A stretch of DNA of 46,265 nucleotides, taken from Candidatus Nitrotoga sp. CP45 (lineage in GTDB: Bacteria; Pseudomonadota; Gammaproteobacteria; Burkholderiales; Gallionellaceae). The position numbers were made by a program, and so were the translations under genes. Location of the stretch: positions 1-46,265 of the forward strand of contig CAMCFJ010000023.1 of the NCBI GenBank assembly GCA_945874105.1, given 5' to 3'. Of this stretch, positions 1-8,291 are shown piece after piece (position 1 is the stretch's first letter; the number at the start of each line of letters is the position of its first letter). The notes beneath the pieces are model-generated. The model saw only the letters and a program-made list of their open reading frames with translations, was not told the origin of the DNA and ran no database searches.

Positions 1-134
1 AACGACTGTGCGGCAGCTCGATTGCTTTTGATGACATAACTTTGGTAGTTAGGGATAGCGACAGCGGCAAGAATGCCTACAATTACCACGGCAACTAACA
101 ACTCAATCAAGCTAAATCCTTTTTTGGTTTTCAT
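1..134 (-). CDS. Type IV pilin (PilE/PilA-like), N-terminal part, cut by window edge
   Basis: Only the first ~44 codons are present; the gene continues beyond position 1. The protein opens MKTKKGFSLIELLVAVVIVG, a short basic prepilin leader cleaved after the Gly before Phe, with Glu at +5, followed by the hydrophobic N-terminal helix and a conserved IPNYQSYV segment. Such proteins are processed by PilD and built into type IV pili. A good ribosome site (AGAGGA) lies 5 nt before the ATG. The ATG overlaps the stop of the upstream DUF3135-like gene in an ATGA arrangement, which suggests translational coupling. It is a second pilin, separate from the pilE-like gene at 1010. Whether it is a major or a minor pilin cannot be told from the fragment. 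Confidence 0.85.
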   Translation of the reverse strand, partial: MKTKKGFSLIELLVAVVIVGILAAVAIPNYQSYVIKSNRAAAQS

Positions 135-445
135 TTCGTCCTCTTTCCAGGTGAGCAATGAGATGATGCGCTTGTTGATTCGCAATCCTTTCCCACAAGG
201 GTGTTCAACGAATTATTTAAATCCATGAACGCATCCCACATCAGGGTTGATAGGCGCAAACAGAACTTCAGCGGGGTGCCCGCACATATTCTTTCCATGT
301 CAATACGGCATTGCAACCCTCGCAGGCGGCGAACATTGTCGCTACTCGATATTTGACTCTCGATAACAGCACGCCGCTGCTGCTCAAAGTCATCCGGAGC
401 CGTTCTCGCCAGCATTGTCCAGGAATCAAAATCGAAGTTATCCAT
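131..445 (-). CDS. DUF3135-like small protein
   Basis: This small protein of about 104 residues matches my memory of the DUF3135 family: an N-terminal FDSW..LARTAPDDFEQQRR stretch, then RRLRGLQCRIDMERI and a C-terminal CLRLSTLMWDAFMDLN stretch. The family has no known function. The reading frame stays open upstream to 538, where an ATG has a modest AGGTAG ribosome site. I chose the ATG at 445 because the conserved domain starts immediately after it, but that start has no clear ribosome site, so 131-538 is a real alternative. Its stop overlaps the ATG of the pilin at 134, which suggests co-translation and a possible link to pilus function. The family assignment is from memory of the motif. Confidence 0.65.
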   Translation of the reverse strand: MDNFDFDSWTMLARTAPDDFEQQRRAVIESQISSSDNVRRLRGLQCRIDMERICAGTPLKFCLRLSTLMWDAFMDLNNSLNTLVGKDCESTSASSHCSPGKRTK

Positions 446-538
446 TAATTTAATTTTAATTGTATTCAACGGTGAAAGTCTAGGCTTGGAATTAACTTCA
501 ATCTGTGCGGTGGGGAACATAGCAGACTGATTACCCAT

Positions 539-1009
539 GAACCAGCTACCTGAGTTTTTCTATGGTCTGAAGCGTTGGGCCTCGATGGAACATCCGATGG
601 AAATTGGAACATACAGGCGACAACTAGTATCACGACCTGTTAATTGCGAAACATACGTTGCATGGTGTGGTGCTCAGTTACGACAGCCCTCTCTCCAACT
701 CTCTCCCGCAAGCGGGAGAGAGGGTGGTCGTCCCCTCTCCCGCTTGCGGGAGAGGGTTAGGGAGAGGGTAATTACCGCAACTCAGCTGCCATTAGAGAAA
801 TTAAATCGAGAATCAGGGCATTATTTCACGCGCACTATTCGGCATGGACGTTGTACCGAGCCATGTGAAATCTACAAGGTGAACAGATATTGCGAGGGTG
901 AGTGATGTTTAATGCGGTAGGCTGAAAAAAAGATGGACTTGAACGTTTTAAAACTTGAAACTGAAATGCAAACCAACCACCGGCTTTAGCTGATGACTAG
1001 TTTGGTGTC
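539..1009. other. Intergenic stretch holding MITE copy 1
   Basis: About 470 bp separate pilE from the DUF3135-like gene. The middle (624-792) is a MITE copy listed separately. The open frame across 537-905 is produced by the repeat and shows no protein-like composition. I see no other gene or clear terminator here. Confidence 0.6.
624..792 (+). repeat. MITE copy 1 (long type, right end missing)
   Basis: It begins CTAGTATCACGACCTG and runs through the two core hairpins (around CCCGCAAGCGGG and CCCGCTTGCGGG) to CCGCAACTCAGCTGCCA. There the similarity to the other copies stops, so the right terminal inverted repeat is lost. It carries the ~35 bp segment GCATGGTGTG...CAGTTACG found in long-type copies. 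Confidence 0.85.
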
Positions 1010-1444
1010 TTACCAAGACGCAGAGCCTCTCATCCGCTCGCCGGTGGAAGTGATTGAGATGTCACCATCGCCGACCTGCATGGATCCCGAAGCGGGAGTT
1101 GCTGTTAGGGTGAATGCCTGTCCTGGGGCGTTGGGTGTGACCGTAATATCATATTTTAGGTCATTGGTTTGCCCTGATGTCTTGCCAAGTCCGCCAGCTG
1201 AATTTCCGTTATACGCAGCAGTAATACTCGCCGCATAGTCATTGGAATTCAGGTAAATTTTTTCCTGCCGGTTAGCCAATTGCACAAGCTCGGTCTGTGC
1301 GGCTTCCCTACTGGCGCGAATAATATACTGGCTATATGCAGGCAGAGCTATTGCAGCAAGAATGCCAATAATGACCACCGTGATCATTAGTTCGATCAGT
1401 GTGAATCCATGCTGATTTGAAGCACGCCGCATATATTCTTTCAT
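1010..1444 (-). CDS. pilE: Type IV pilus minor pilin PilE
   Basis: The product is a ~144-residue type IV pilin-like protein with leader MKEYMRRASNQHG, cleavage before FTLIELMITVVIIG, Glu at +5 and a hydrophobic helix ending IALPAYSQYI. The rest is a typical minor-pilin globular domain with a REAAQTELVQLANRQEKIYL segment common in PilE proteins next to pilY1. PilD would cleave it and it would join the pilus tip complex with PilV, W and X. The open frame extends to 1516, but the ATG at 1444 gives the normal short leader and follows an AGAG ribosome site. It is last in the fimT-pilVWXY1E operon, 82 bp after pilY1, so it is probably co-transcribed. Confidence 0.88.
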   Translation of the reverse strand: MKEYMRRASNQHGFTLIELMITVVIIGILAAIALPAYSQYIIRASREAAQTELVQLANRQEKIYLNSNDYAASITAAYNGNSAGGLGKTSGQTNDLKYDITVTPNAPGQAFTLTATPASGSMQVGDGDISITSTGERMRGSASW

Positions 1445-1526
1445 TGCATTTTCTCTTTGATAGTTGAAATCTGGTTCAGGGGCAACACTGCCGCACCGGA
1501 ACCATACCGTTATCACAAACCATAAA

Positions 1527-4500
1527 TCAGTTATTCAGAAGTTCGCTCCACGATAGGCGGCCAGTTTTTGCCTGACTACCTCTTTCATCGCCGCCTGACA
1601 CCACATCTCCTTTCGAGTCGGCAACTGTGACCGTTGTCGTCGAGCCATCCGGACTAACGGTCACAATCGTTACCGTTCCATCGCTGTTCTTGGTTTTGGT
1701 GATAGTTTGTCTCGTGCTATTAGCATAGGTGGTGACAGTGGTCGTGACGAGGCCGACAGTGGTTGTGATGACCGAGACCACGTTACTGGTGGAGCGGAAA
1801 CTGCCGAGAGCCGGATCGGCCGACCCTGCCGCTGGTACCAGATATACACTTGGATCTGATGGGGTAAGGTCCAGCGGTGGCGACTTGCTCCAACCTGAGA
1901 CGCCATAGCATATGCCGTTCGGATGATGCCAGTAGGTGGCATACTCGGTTAGTACGTACGTTTCAAAATCTGCCGCCTTAACACGCCAGCCGTATTCTGG
2001 ACGGCCAGCAACGTTCAGCTCAAGTGCACTGGCGGGAGTCGTATCCTTGATGATCTGGATCACCAGAGCGCCGTTGTGGCGTGCGCCAGTAGTTGTACCG
2101 TTGACACCGGGTCCATCGACGCCATTAACGGGTGGCATCACTGGCTGAAACAGAGTTTCTCCTTTGCTAGGGGTAGAGTCCCAAACACAACTATATTTCG
2201 TTGGTTGCAGACCAACGCGGACGTCCCCGTTCCCCCACCAATCCTTGGGCGTGAAAGCATCTACCGGCATATTCCATTCAAGCGTCTGAACATTCGCCCG
2301 AGTATATGTAGGGGCATTTGCGATCACGTTCGCGGCGACTGTCTCGCTCGCCAGATTATTGTATGTTTTCACGCTGGTATGGGCGGCACCACCAATTGAC
2401 AGGGTTGCCGCCGGGCTGAGATATTGATTATGAACCAACACCTTGAAACCGGTAGCAGTGCTGGTAATGCCGTTTGACAGGTTGAGCGTGGTACTGCTGG
2501 CATTAAGCATATTGACGCCAGTGACGTTGAAAATATCATCGTATTCATGGAAGTGCTTATTGGTAGGACAGTCGACGAAGGTGTCCGTGCCAGCGACCAC
2601 ATTGCTACCCCCGGTGACATGTGTAATGGTGATATCGGAGTTTGATAGACCAGCGGGTGTCGGTAAAGTGACGGTCCCGTTCCACGCCGATCCCTTTGCT
2701 TTCGCGGTAATAGTGACAGTGCCCTTGTTTCCGCTGGTGCTGATGGAAACATCATAGTTTGCCGAACCGGCAGTGCCCACCCAAGAGGCCAACTCCGTAT
2801 CTTTTTTGCTTCCCGGCACCCCCGACTTGATGGTCTCGGTTCCCACTTTTATAGTGAGCGTTCCAGTCACATTCTTGGCGCTGCTACCATAGTCGAACAC
2901 CACCTTGCCGGTCGCCTTGGCACCCGAACTGCCGCCGCTGGTCGAATAATTGCAAATTTTACTTGGTGGCGGGCCGTAAAAAATGTCCACGTCGAAGTGA
3001 CCTCCAGACACACCGCGATCGGCAGTGGAGGCAGGGATGACGACATCCGGGTTCTGATTCACCAGCGTGGTATTGAGTGTTGCCAACTGAACCAGGATGG
3101 GATGAGAGCCAACGCCATTGCTGATAAATTTGCCAACGGGGATACCGGAAGCGCCGGCATTCAGGTCAGCGGTCGTCTTGCCGCTTGGGATGGTATCTCC
3201 CGTCACGTATTTCACCCGATCAGCATCGGTGAGCAAATGGTCGCCGTTGAGGTCGAGAAAAGGGCTGTTGATTGTGCTGCCGGACATGGAGTCCAACTCC
3301 ATTAGCCAGTTCTCGCCATTCGGTGTTGGAGAAACGTTAGTGATGGTCGGATTGGTGGAATTGAAGTAAAAACGGCCATTTTCCGTGTAAACGGTGTCGC
3401 CTATCACGCGCTCGCCGCCGACGGGAAGCGCAACCTGCCAGCCCTTGTGATGTCCGACTCCGGCTGTCCAGTCCGGCTGGTTGGCCGTCGTCGCCACCCG
3501 TACACGCGTGGTGATCAACCCGTTTACATAAGACCTCTCGGCCAGGGTCTGGGTCAACATGCTTGTATTGGCTACCGGCGCACCATCCCATATGCCATAG
3601 GCATAATGTACCGCGGTATCGGTCTTGTCGGCATCCGTAAACATCCTGCCGGTGGCGAAATTGACCATGTAGCCGCCGTAGGGGTGCGCGACCACCGACG
3701 GCGCCATGGTGATAGCTTGAGCGGGTGAGGTAGTGTAGAGCAGGCTTGCACTCCAGCTACTTGCGCTACTGTTGGTCAGGTCGAATTTCCACAGCTTACC
3801 GTCGATATCCCCCGCATAACAGTAATCAATCCGACCATCACCGGTGCTGTCGATGCAAAGCGGAGTCGACAGGCCGCCATTTCCAGCCCCGGAAGTACCG
3901 ATTTCACGGATCAATGAACCATTCGCGACATCAACGACAAACAGGGAAGATGCGCCAGTAGAGTTGTAGCCATTACCCAGGATAACCGCAGACTGGCCAC
4001 TGCCACTGTTAACCTTGGTGATAACCGGCGTGCCGTAGGTGTGCCCTAGATTGGCGAAAGACGTTGATGTTGCGTTGTTGATTTTTGTATTCGTAATTTC
4101 CCACAGGATATTCGCCGCAGCCTCAGTTTCAGAAGTCGGAATCGGATTTGTCACATCAAGGGCAAACAGACCTCTGCCGCCGGCACCCAGACTGCTAACC
4201 AACACCGTCTTGCTTGCGCCTGATATCACCACCTTGCCCACATTCAAGCCACCATCGATAAAATATGTGTGTACATAGGGGTCAACCTTGAGAGCAGACA
4301 AGTTCGACAGGAGCATCGACGGTACGTACGCCCAAAGTTCATTGCCACCTGTCGGTTTTGCGTTGAAAGCATGCAGCATGCCGTCATTAGCACCGACGAA
4401 CAGCACCGGAGAGCCGCTGTTGGCCAAATAGTAGGGTCGTGAATGGACAATGTCGCCCAGTGTTGATGTTCTGGTTCGGAACGTGCCGCCGCTGGCTAGC

Positions 4501-4940
4501 TCGTTGGTGCGTTGGCCACGAACGTAATCGAGGATCGTGGCATTGCCGATTGAGCTCTGTTGCGCTGAGGAAAGGCTCGCCCAGCGGAAAGGTATTTTTG
4601 TGCCGTCATCTTTCATCGTTACAATGAATCGGCCGGTATTGTAATCCTGTGCATCCAGGTGTGGCGCCGCGCCGCCACTCCACCATTCCGCCGCAGTATT
4701 GATTTCCCCAGCCGTACTGACCGGGTAGGCATAAACATTGCCGTTCCAGTTTTCTCTCTGGTAATCTGACTTGAAGACTATTTCATTTCCGCTGGTCAGC
4801 TTGTAGTTGGTAATTTCCAGCTGCGCGACGTATCCAATCGGCTGCGCTGAGGGAGTAAAGGCGGTCGCAGCGATAACAAACCCTGCCGTCATGACGATTG
4901 CTACCAGTGCGGTGAGCTTCCAGATTGATTTTGATGTCAT
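1527..4940 (-). CDS. pilY1: Type IV pilus assembly/adhesion protein PilY1
   Basis: The protein has 1137 residues and a Sec signal peptide (about residues 1-25). The conserved PilY1 beta-propeller spans about 160-540: LGDIVHSRP (161-169), VGANDGMLHAF (182-192), an acidic calcium-binding loop D364-S-T-G-D368-G-R-I-D372 followed by YCYAGDIDGKLWKFD, and FATGRMF (428-434). A second acidic loop, DLNGDHLLTDAD, lies downstream. The N-terminal von Willebrand A region of many PilY1 proteins is absent. Beyond the propeller lies a long Ser/Thr/Gly-rich, Ig-like stretch, then a Thr-rich tail ending GRLSWSELL, a usual PilY1 terminus. Known PilY1 proteins sit at the pilus tip, control retraction in a calcium-dependent way and mediate adhesion. 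It lies 19 bp after pilX in the minor-pilin operon. Confidence 0.93.
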   Translation of the reverse strand: MTSKSIWKLTALVAIVMTAGFVIAATAFTPSAQPIGYVAQLEITNYKLTSGNEIVFKSDYQRENWNGNVYAYPVSTAGEINTAAEWWSGGAAPHLDAQDYNTGRFIVTMKDDGTKIPFRWASLSSAQQSSIGNATILDYVRGQRTNELASGGTFRTRTSTLGDIVHSRPYYLANSGSPVLFVGANDGMLHAFNAKPTGGNELWAYVPSMLLSNLSALKVDPYVHTYFIDGGLNVGKVVISGASKTVLVSSLGAGGRGLFALDVTNPIPTSETEAAANILWEITNTKINNATSTSFANLGHTYGTPVITKVNSGSGQSAVILGNGYNSTGASSLFVVDVANGSLIREIGTSGAGNGGLSTPLCIDSTGDGRIDYCYAGDIDGKLWKFDLTNSSASSWSASLLYTTSPAQAITMAPSVVAHPYGGYMVNFATGRMFTDADKTDTAVHYAYGIWDGAPVANTSMLTQTLAERSYVNGLITTRVRVATTANQPDWTAGVGHHKGWQVALPVGGERVIGDTVYTENGRFYFNSTNPTITNVSPTPNGENWLMELDSMSGSTINSPFLDLNGDHLLTDADRVKYVTGDTIPSGKTTADLNAGASGIPVGKFISNGVGSHPILVQLATLNTTLVNQNPDVVIPASTADRGVSGGHFDVDIFYGPPPSKICNYSTSGGSSGAKATGKVVFDYGSSAKNVTGTLTIKVGTETIKSGVPGSKKDTELASWVGTAGSANYDVSISTSGNKGTVTITAKAKGSAWNGTVTLPTPAGLSNSDITITHVTGGSNVVAGTDTFVDCPTNKHFHEYDDIFNVTGVNMLNASSTTLNLSNGITSTATGFKVLVHNQYLSPAATLSIGGAAHTSVKTYNNLASETVAANVIANAPTYTRANVQTLEWNMPVDAFTPKDWWGNGDVRVGLQPTKYSCVWDSTPSKGETLFQPVMPPVNGVDGPGVNGTTTGARHNGALVIQIIKDTTPASALELNVAGRPEYGWRVKAADFETYVLTEYATYWHHPNGICYGVSGWSKSPPLDLTPSDPSVYLVPAAGSADPALGSFRSTSNVVSVITTTVGLVTTTVTTYANSTRQTITKTKNSDGTVTIVTVSPDGSTTTVTVADSKGDVVSGGDERGSQAKTGRLSWSELLNN

Positions 4941-4959
4941 GATGTTCCCGATGAATAAG

Positions 4960-5496
4960 TTAGCAATTTAGAACGCTGTAAATCACTTGGACGAATTTCG
5001 TGGCACCGCGGCTGCTTGTACCGCGAGCAATGATTCTGTAGGTGTTGACCTGATTGCAGCCGCTGGTCATTCGGCCGCCCAAACCTGCTCCTGAGGATTC
5101 CAGTTTCTTGTCCACGGCTATCTGCCCAATCAAATAACGCTGGTTGACGTCGCTGCCCACTATCGAGTTAGTCTCATCCCAGCTCATTGTCAACGGATAC
5201 ATGGTGGTGATACTCGAATCAGGGTACATACCCGCCGTGCCGCGGCTAGAATTAAAGCCCGTATCCTGGTAGTTGGTTCCGGTAGAAAGCCAGCGTTCGG
5301 CACTCACAATGGCCGCTTCCGCTTGGTTGAAAGCAGCCTCCTGAAATTGCAGGTTGCTGGACAGGCTGAGCTGACTTTTCGATAGCTGCATGGCCGACAG
5401 TCCCAGAAGCATCACCATGACCATCATTATCAAGGTCGTTAATAGCGAGATGCCGCGTTGACGTTTACTTACACAGTACCCTCTTGTCGATTTCAT
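4960..5496 (-). CDS. pilX: Type IV pilus minor pilin PilX
   Basis: The protein has 178 residues. A basic leader MKSTRGYCVSKRQRG is followed by ISLLTTLIMMVMVMLLGLSA, a prepilin helix without Glu at +5, as is usual for PilX/GspK-like minor pilins. The next segment, FQEAAFNQAEAAIVSAERWL, is typical of PilX. The C terminus has two Cys (SGCNQ and the final residue) that could form the family's disulphide. PilX belongs to the initiation/tip complex with PilV, W, E and PilY1. A GGAG ribosome site precedes the ATG, and the gene follows pilW by 21 bp and precedes pilY1 by 19 bp. Confidence 0.9.
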   Translation of the reverse strand: MKSTRGYCVSKRQRGISLLTTLIMMVMVMLLGLSAMQLSKSQLSLSSNLQFQEAAFNQAEAAIVSAERWLSTGTNYQDTGFNSSRGTAGMYPDSSITTMYPLTMSWDETNSIVGSDVNQRYLIGQIAVDKKLESSGAGLGGRMTSGCNQVNTYRIIARGTSSRGATKFVQVIYSVLNC

Positions 5497-5517
5497 GATT
5501 GTCGCTCCTTCAACACG

Positions 5518-6627
5518 TCACATGTTTCTGAGTCGAATGACGGTACTAAACACTTCTCGCCGATAGTGATCGTCTGGGTTGGGGGGTATAGTTTTGTCCC
5601 CGAGCGTGAAGGTTGTCGTGTTGCGGTAACCTGGTTCAGGTTTTGTTGCACGTACAAGAATCCAAACCCGAACTGTCGAAACATCGTTCCATTGGCTAGG
5701 GGTAACCGTCGCGCTGATGGAATCAGCATTGTAAAACTGTGTGTTCAGGTCGGTGGTAAAGCGGCCATATTGAATTTGCATGTCTTCGACGTTGCTTGCC
5801 ATTAGCGTAGGCGTTAAGGCAGGGCCGGCGCTTAACGCAAGCCTGTATAGCCCCGGGATTCTGGGGTTTTCAGTCACAGAAGATGAAAATGGACTGACAT
5901 AGTAAACGGTCGATTCCAGTGCATAGTCGACGTTCGGGGTCTGCGTGAAGAGCGGTGGTTGGGGGCTACTAGGGGGGCTACTAGCCATGAATACCTCGCC
6001 CCGTTCGTATGCCGAACGGACATACAGTTTATTCGGTTCTAATGGAGTTATGGTCAGCGCCGCGTGTCGTACCACGAGAACGTCGCCAGTAGAGTAATTC
6101 GCAGACGGGATGCAGGTGGCCGAGAAAGGATTGGCGTCGTTGCTGCCCCACACTCCCTGGCTCAAGTTGATTGAAAAACCGGTTGCGCAGTCGCCTGTAA
6201 CCGCCCCTATAGTAGTAGTCGGAATGCTCGGCGGAGCCCATGTTAACCCTCGGTATCCAGCATGCAGTAAATCACGTCGCAAAATCTCGATTGCGTAGCG
6301 GCCATTGGTTGAAATTTCCGATGCCGACGCGATGGTTATCTCACTCGACAAACTTGTCACAAACATCGCACTGACGCTGATCAGAATCAACAAAGCAATC
6401 GTAGAAGCGACCATGAATTCCACGATCGTAAAACCTCGTTCGCCACGTGGTGCGTAACACACTACAGGTGAGTGCAACGCATTCAGGCAATGCTGAACAA
6501 GTCCCTCCGTTCGGGCTGAGCCTGTCGAAGTCATTTGCGAGTCATTGATTTGCAGGGTGTCCGTTTCGACAAGCTCAACGTGAACGGACTTGTTCAGCGT
6601 AGCCTTAATTGATTGTTTGATTGTCAT
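5518..6627 (-). CDS. pilW: Type IV pilus minor pilin PilW with repeat-extended leader
   Basis: The 369-residue product has the prepilin site RGERG|FTIVEFMVASTIALL with cleavage after Gly65 and Glu at +5, followed by a PilW-type body that contains EILRRDLLHAGYRG. The leader is abnormally long, 65 residues where about 5-30 is usual. Residues ~7-50 (through VELVETDTLQ and TSTGSARTEG) are encoded by a ~130 bp REPIN-like repeat at 6479-6610 whose second copy lies between genes at 23456-23585. The ATG at 6627 sits 11 bp after pilV. Starts beyond most of the repeat (Met32, or GTG at codon 56 giving a 10-residue leader) are possible but lack a clear ribosome site. The protein would join the minor-pilin tip complex. 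Confidence 0.88.
   Translation of the reverse strand: MTIKQSIKATLNKSVHVELVETDTLQINDSQMTSTGSARTEGLVQHCLNALHSPVVCYAPRGERGFTIVEFMVASTIALLILISVSAMFVTSLSSEITIASASEISTNGRYAIEILRRDLLHAGYRGLTWAPPSIPTTTIGAVTGDCATGFSINLSQGVWGSNDANPFSATCIPSANYSTGDVLVVRHAALTITPLEPNKLYVRSAYERGEVFMASSPPSSPQPPLFTQTPNVDYALESTVYYVSPFSSSVTENPRIPGLYRLALSAGPALTPTLMASNVEDMQIQYGRFTTDLNTQFYNADSISATVTPSQWNDVSTVRVWILVRATKPEPGYRNTTTFTLGDKTIPPNPDDHYRREVFSTVIRLRNM
6479..6610 (-). repeat. REPIN-like repeat, copy A, inside pilW
   Basis: This imperfect inverted repeat of ~130 bp has outer ends ATTAAGGCTACGCTGAACAAG and its inverse ATTCAGGCAATGCTGAACAAG. Inside are two facing GTTCGGGCTGAGCCTGTCGAA-type arms. It is close to identical over its core to copy B at 23456-23585. 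It lies in the 5' coding part of pilW and stays in frame. Confidence 0.85.
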
Positions 6628-6638
6628 TATGAAAACTG

Positions 6639-7163
6639 CTAAACAACCTTGACTGCTGTGAGCGAGACGGTTTCTCCTGTCCCGGTGGTTGCGTAATGAA
6701 TGGAGTTGGCATTGTCACGCCGATCCTGCCAGGTCAAGACAATTGTAAAGGTCGACATACCCGACGACGGGGTATCTGGCAGCCGGGTAATTGTCCAGGT
6801 TGCACCAGGCAATGCTGCGGCAACTCTCGTTTGCCACAATGCCAGGTCGTAGGATGCCAAGGCTGTTGATGTGCAACTGTTATTCATACAATCGGTACCT
6901 ATCGCTGCCGGAGTAGAAGCAGCTGCAACTTCATAGCTTCCCGCTTGCGCTTGTACTTTGTTGTTTTCAATGCGCTCAGTGATTTCATCCGATAATAAAA
7001 CTGCCTGCATACGTAAAGCTGCGCCTTTGTTGAATTTTAAAGCACTCGATTGCAAACCGACCTGACCCAATAGCACAATGGCAATCAAAGCTAATGAAAC
7101 GAGTACCTCCAGCATGGCAAAGCCAGTTTGATTTTTTGCAGAACTGCAATTATGGATAGTCAT
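6639..7163 (-). CDS. pilV: Type IV pilus minor pilin PilV
   Basis: The protein has 174 residues. Leader MTIHNCSSAKNQTG is followed by FAMLEVLVSLALIAIVLLG, a prepilin helix with Glu at +5 and the MLEVLVSLAL signature of PilV/GspI-type minor pilins. The globular part has a Cys pair (DCMNNSC) and ends with a beta-rich segment (TWTITRLP, FTIVLTWQDRR), as in PilV. It is the second gene of the operon, 19 bp after fimT and 11 bp before pilW. It is expected to act with PilW, PilX, PilE and PilY1 to prime pilus assembly after PilD cleavage. Confidence 0.9.
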   Translation of the reverse strand: MTIHNCSSAKNQTGFAMLEVLVSLALIAIVLLGQVGLQSSALKFNKGAALRMQAVLLSDEITERIENNKVQAQAGSYEVAAASTPAAIGTDCMNNSCTSTALASYDLALWQTRVAAALPGATWTITRLPDTPSSGMSTFTIVLTWQDRRDNANSIHYATTGTGETVSLTAVKVV

Positions 7164-7182
7164 AATCGACCATTGTCTTTCT

Positions 7183-7728
7183 TTATATTCTGCTGCTTTT
7201 GATTAATCCGGACGCAGCAATGGTTGTCAGAGCCGTTTCGCCAGCCCCACCTTGAATCGTCACAGTTACCGCCGTCGCGGACGTTCCCTCTGGATTAAAA
7301 CGAATTGGGGCTGCTGAACCTGTAATAGCGGCAGATGCCGCTGCAACTTTACTATTAACTCGGATCGGATTGGGCAAGGTATCAGTTGAGGGGTCGCAAA
7401 CACCATCGGCATTTTGGTCATAGCAAACTATCCAGCCATTGGTACCCCAATCGGTAGATGCCGCACAATCAGTTCCAGCGACATTTTTGCTGCAAACCAG
7501 AACCCGACGGTTCAATTTGATTGCTTCGCTACGTGCCTGTTGCAGGCTAAACGCAAGGGCGCTGGAAATAGAATTGATTCTGATTTTTCTGATCATACTG
7601 GCAAATGATGGTGCTGCAGCTGCTGCAAGGATAGCCGCAATGAAGACGGTGACCATGGCTTCGGTCAAGGTAAATCCACGATACCGACGGGCAATGCCCA
7701 TTCGCATGTCATTTTTTGTTGCATTCAT
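7183..7728 (-). CDS. fimT: GspH/FimT-type pseudopilin
   Basis: The protein has 181 residues. A basic leader ending RYRG precedes FTLTEAMVTVFIAAILAAAAAPSF, a prepilin helix with Glu at +5 and the Ala-Pro-Ser end usual in FimT/FimU/GspH proteins. The following LAFSLQQARSEAIKLNRRVLVC and GWIVCYDQNADG segments match the GspH domain. In related operons this protein is part of the minor-pilin set, and FimT homologues can bind DNA during uptake. It is the first gene of the operon; a 16-codon open frame with its own ribosome site ends 20 bp before its ATG. FimT and FimU are hard to separate by eye. Confidence 0.88.
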   Translation of the reverse strand: MNATKNDMRMGIARRYRGFTLTEAMVTVFIAAILAAAAAPSFASMIRKIRINSISSALAFSLQQARSEAIKLNRRVLVCSKNVAGTDCAASTDWGTNGWIVCYDQNADGVCDPSTDTLPNPIRVNSKVAAASAAITGSAAPIRFNPEGTSATAVTVTIQGGAGETALTTIAASGLIKSSRI

Positions 7729-7748
7729 TTTGGCGCCTCATAATAAGC

Positions 7749-7796
7749 TTAGTGTTTTCTGACATCGGCCAGACTGAAACCTTCTTTAGCTTTCAT
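7749..7796 (-). pseudogene. 16-codon pilin-leader relic or leader peptide
   Basis: The frame reads MKAKEGFSLADVRKH then stop. Its ribosome site and start (GAGGGCGAAATGAAAGC) closely resemble those of the pilin at 1-134 (GAGGACGAAATGAAAACC), and the peptide mimics that pilin's leader MKTKKGFSL. It ends 20 bp before the fimT ATG. It is either the stump of a lost pilin gene or a leader peptide that couples translation into fimT. Confidence 0.45.
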
Positions 7797-7855
7797 TTCG
7801 CCCTCATCTTGAGTGACCATAGTAAAGTACTCAGGACTTGGATTTCCACACCCAT

Positions 7856-7896
7856 CCGATTAGCGGTGACATGCAACCGATTAACGGTGTCATGGC
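7856..7896. repeat. Direct repeat pair CCGATTARCGGTG, 22 bp period
   Basis: CCGATTAGCGGTGACATG is followed 22 bp later by CCGATTAACGGTGTCATG (16 of 18 bases equal). Two-turn spacing of like sites fits either a transcription-factor array or the repeated terminal sites of an IS21-type element whose body is gone. Neither is proven. Confidence 0.4.
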
Positions 7897-8080
7897 ATTT
7901 ATTTTGAATATCCAATATTTTGTCTCGACCGGAATAACATTGCCGTCTGGTTAAACAAAAGGGTGCTCGCAATATTGGATTTTAGAGGTGCTCTTAAGCA
8001 GTAGATGCTGCAATAGCTGGGGGATGTTTGAGGTTGTTTTGAGCTAGCGAAGGGCAGCATCAATTCAATTTCAGTATGCC

Positions 8081-8291
8081 CTAGTATCGCGACCTGTTAA
8101 TTGCGAAACATACGCTGCATGGTGTGATTCTCAGTTACGCCAACCCTCTCTCCAACTCTCTCTCACAAGCGGGAGAGAGGGTGATCGTCCCCTCTCCCGT
8201 TTACGGGAGAGGGTAATTACCGCAACTCAACTGCCATGCTGCAGGTAAATCCAAAATAATATGTTTCGTTATTTACGATTTGAAATACTAG
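8081..8291 (+). repeat. MITE copy 2 (long type, complete)
   Basis: Both ends are present: CTAGTATCGCGACCTG at the left and ATTTGAAATACTAG at the right. The first core hairpin is partly decayed (CTCACAAGCGGGAG) and the second is the CCCGTTTACGGG variant. The stretch TTAGGGAGAGGG seen in other copies is missing. Confidence 0.9.

Noticed and set aside
624-792. Repeats with spaced palindromes considered as a CRISPR array
   Set aside because: The copies are single, far apart and have terminal inverted repeats. There are no regular spacers and no cas genes.
537-905. 122-codon plus-strand open frame
   Set aside because: It runs through MITE copy 1 and has no protein-like composition, ribosome site or domain.
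2369-2755. Open frames antisense to or in other frames of pilY1
   Set aside because: The Ser/Thr/Gly-rich pilY1 codons leave other frames open by chance. None has a start site or a motif.
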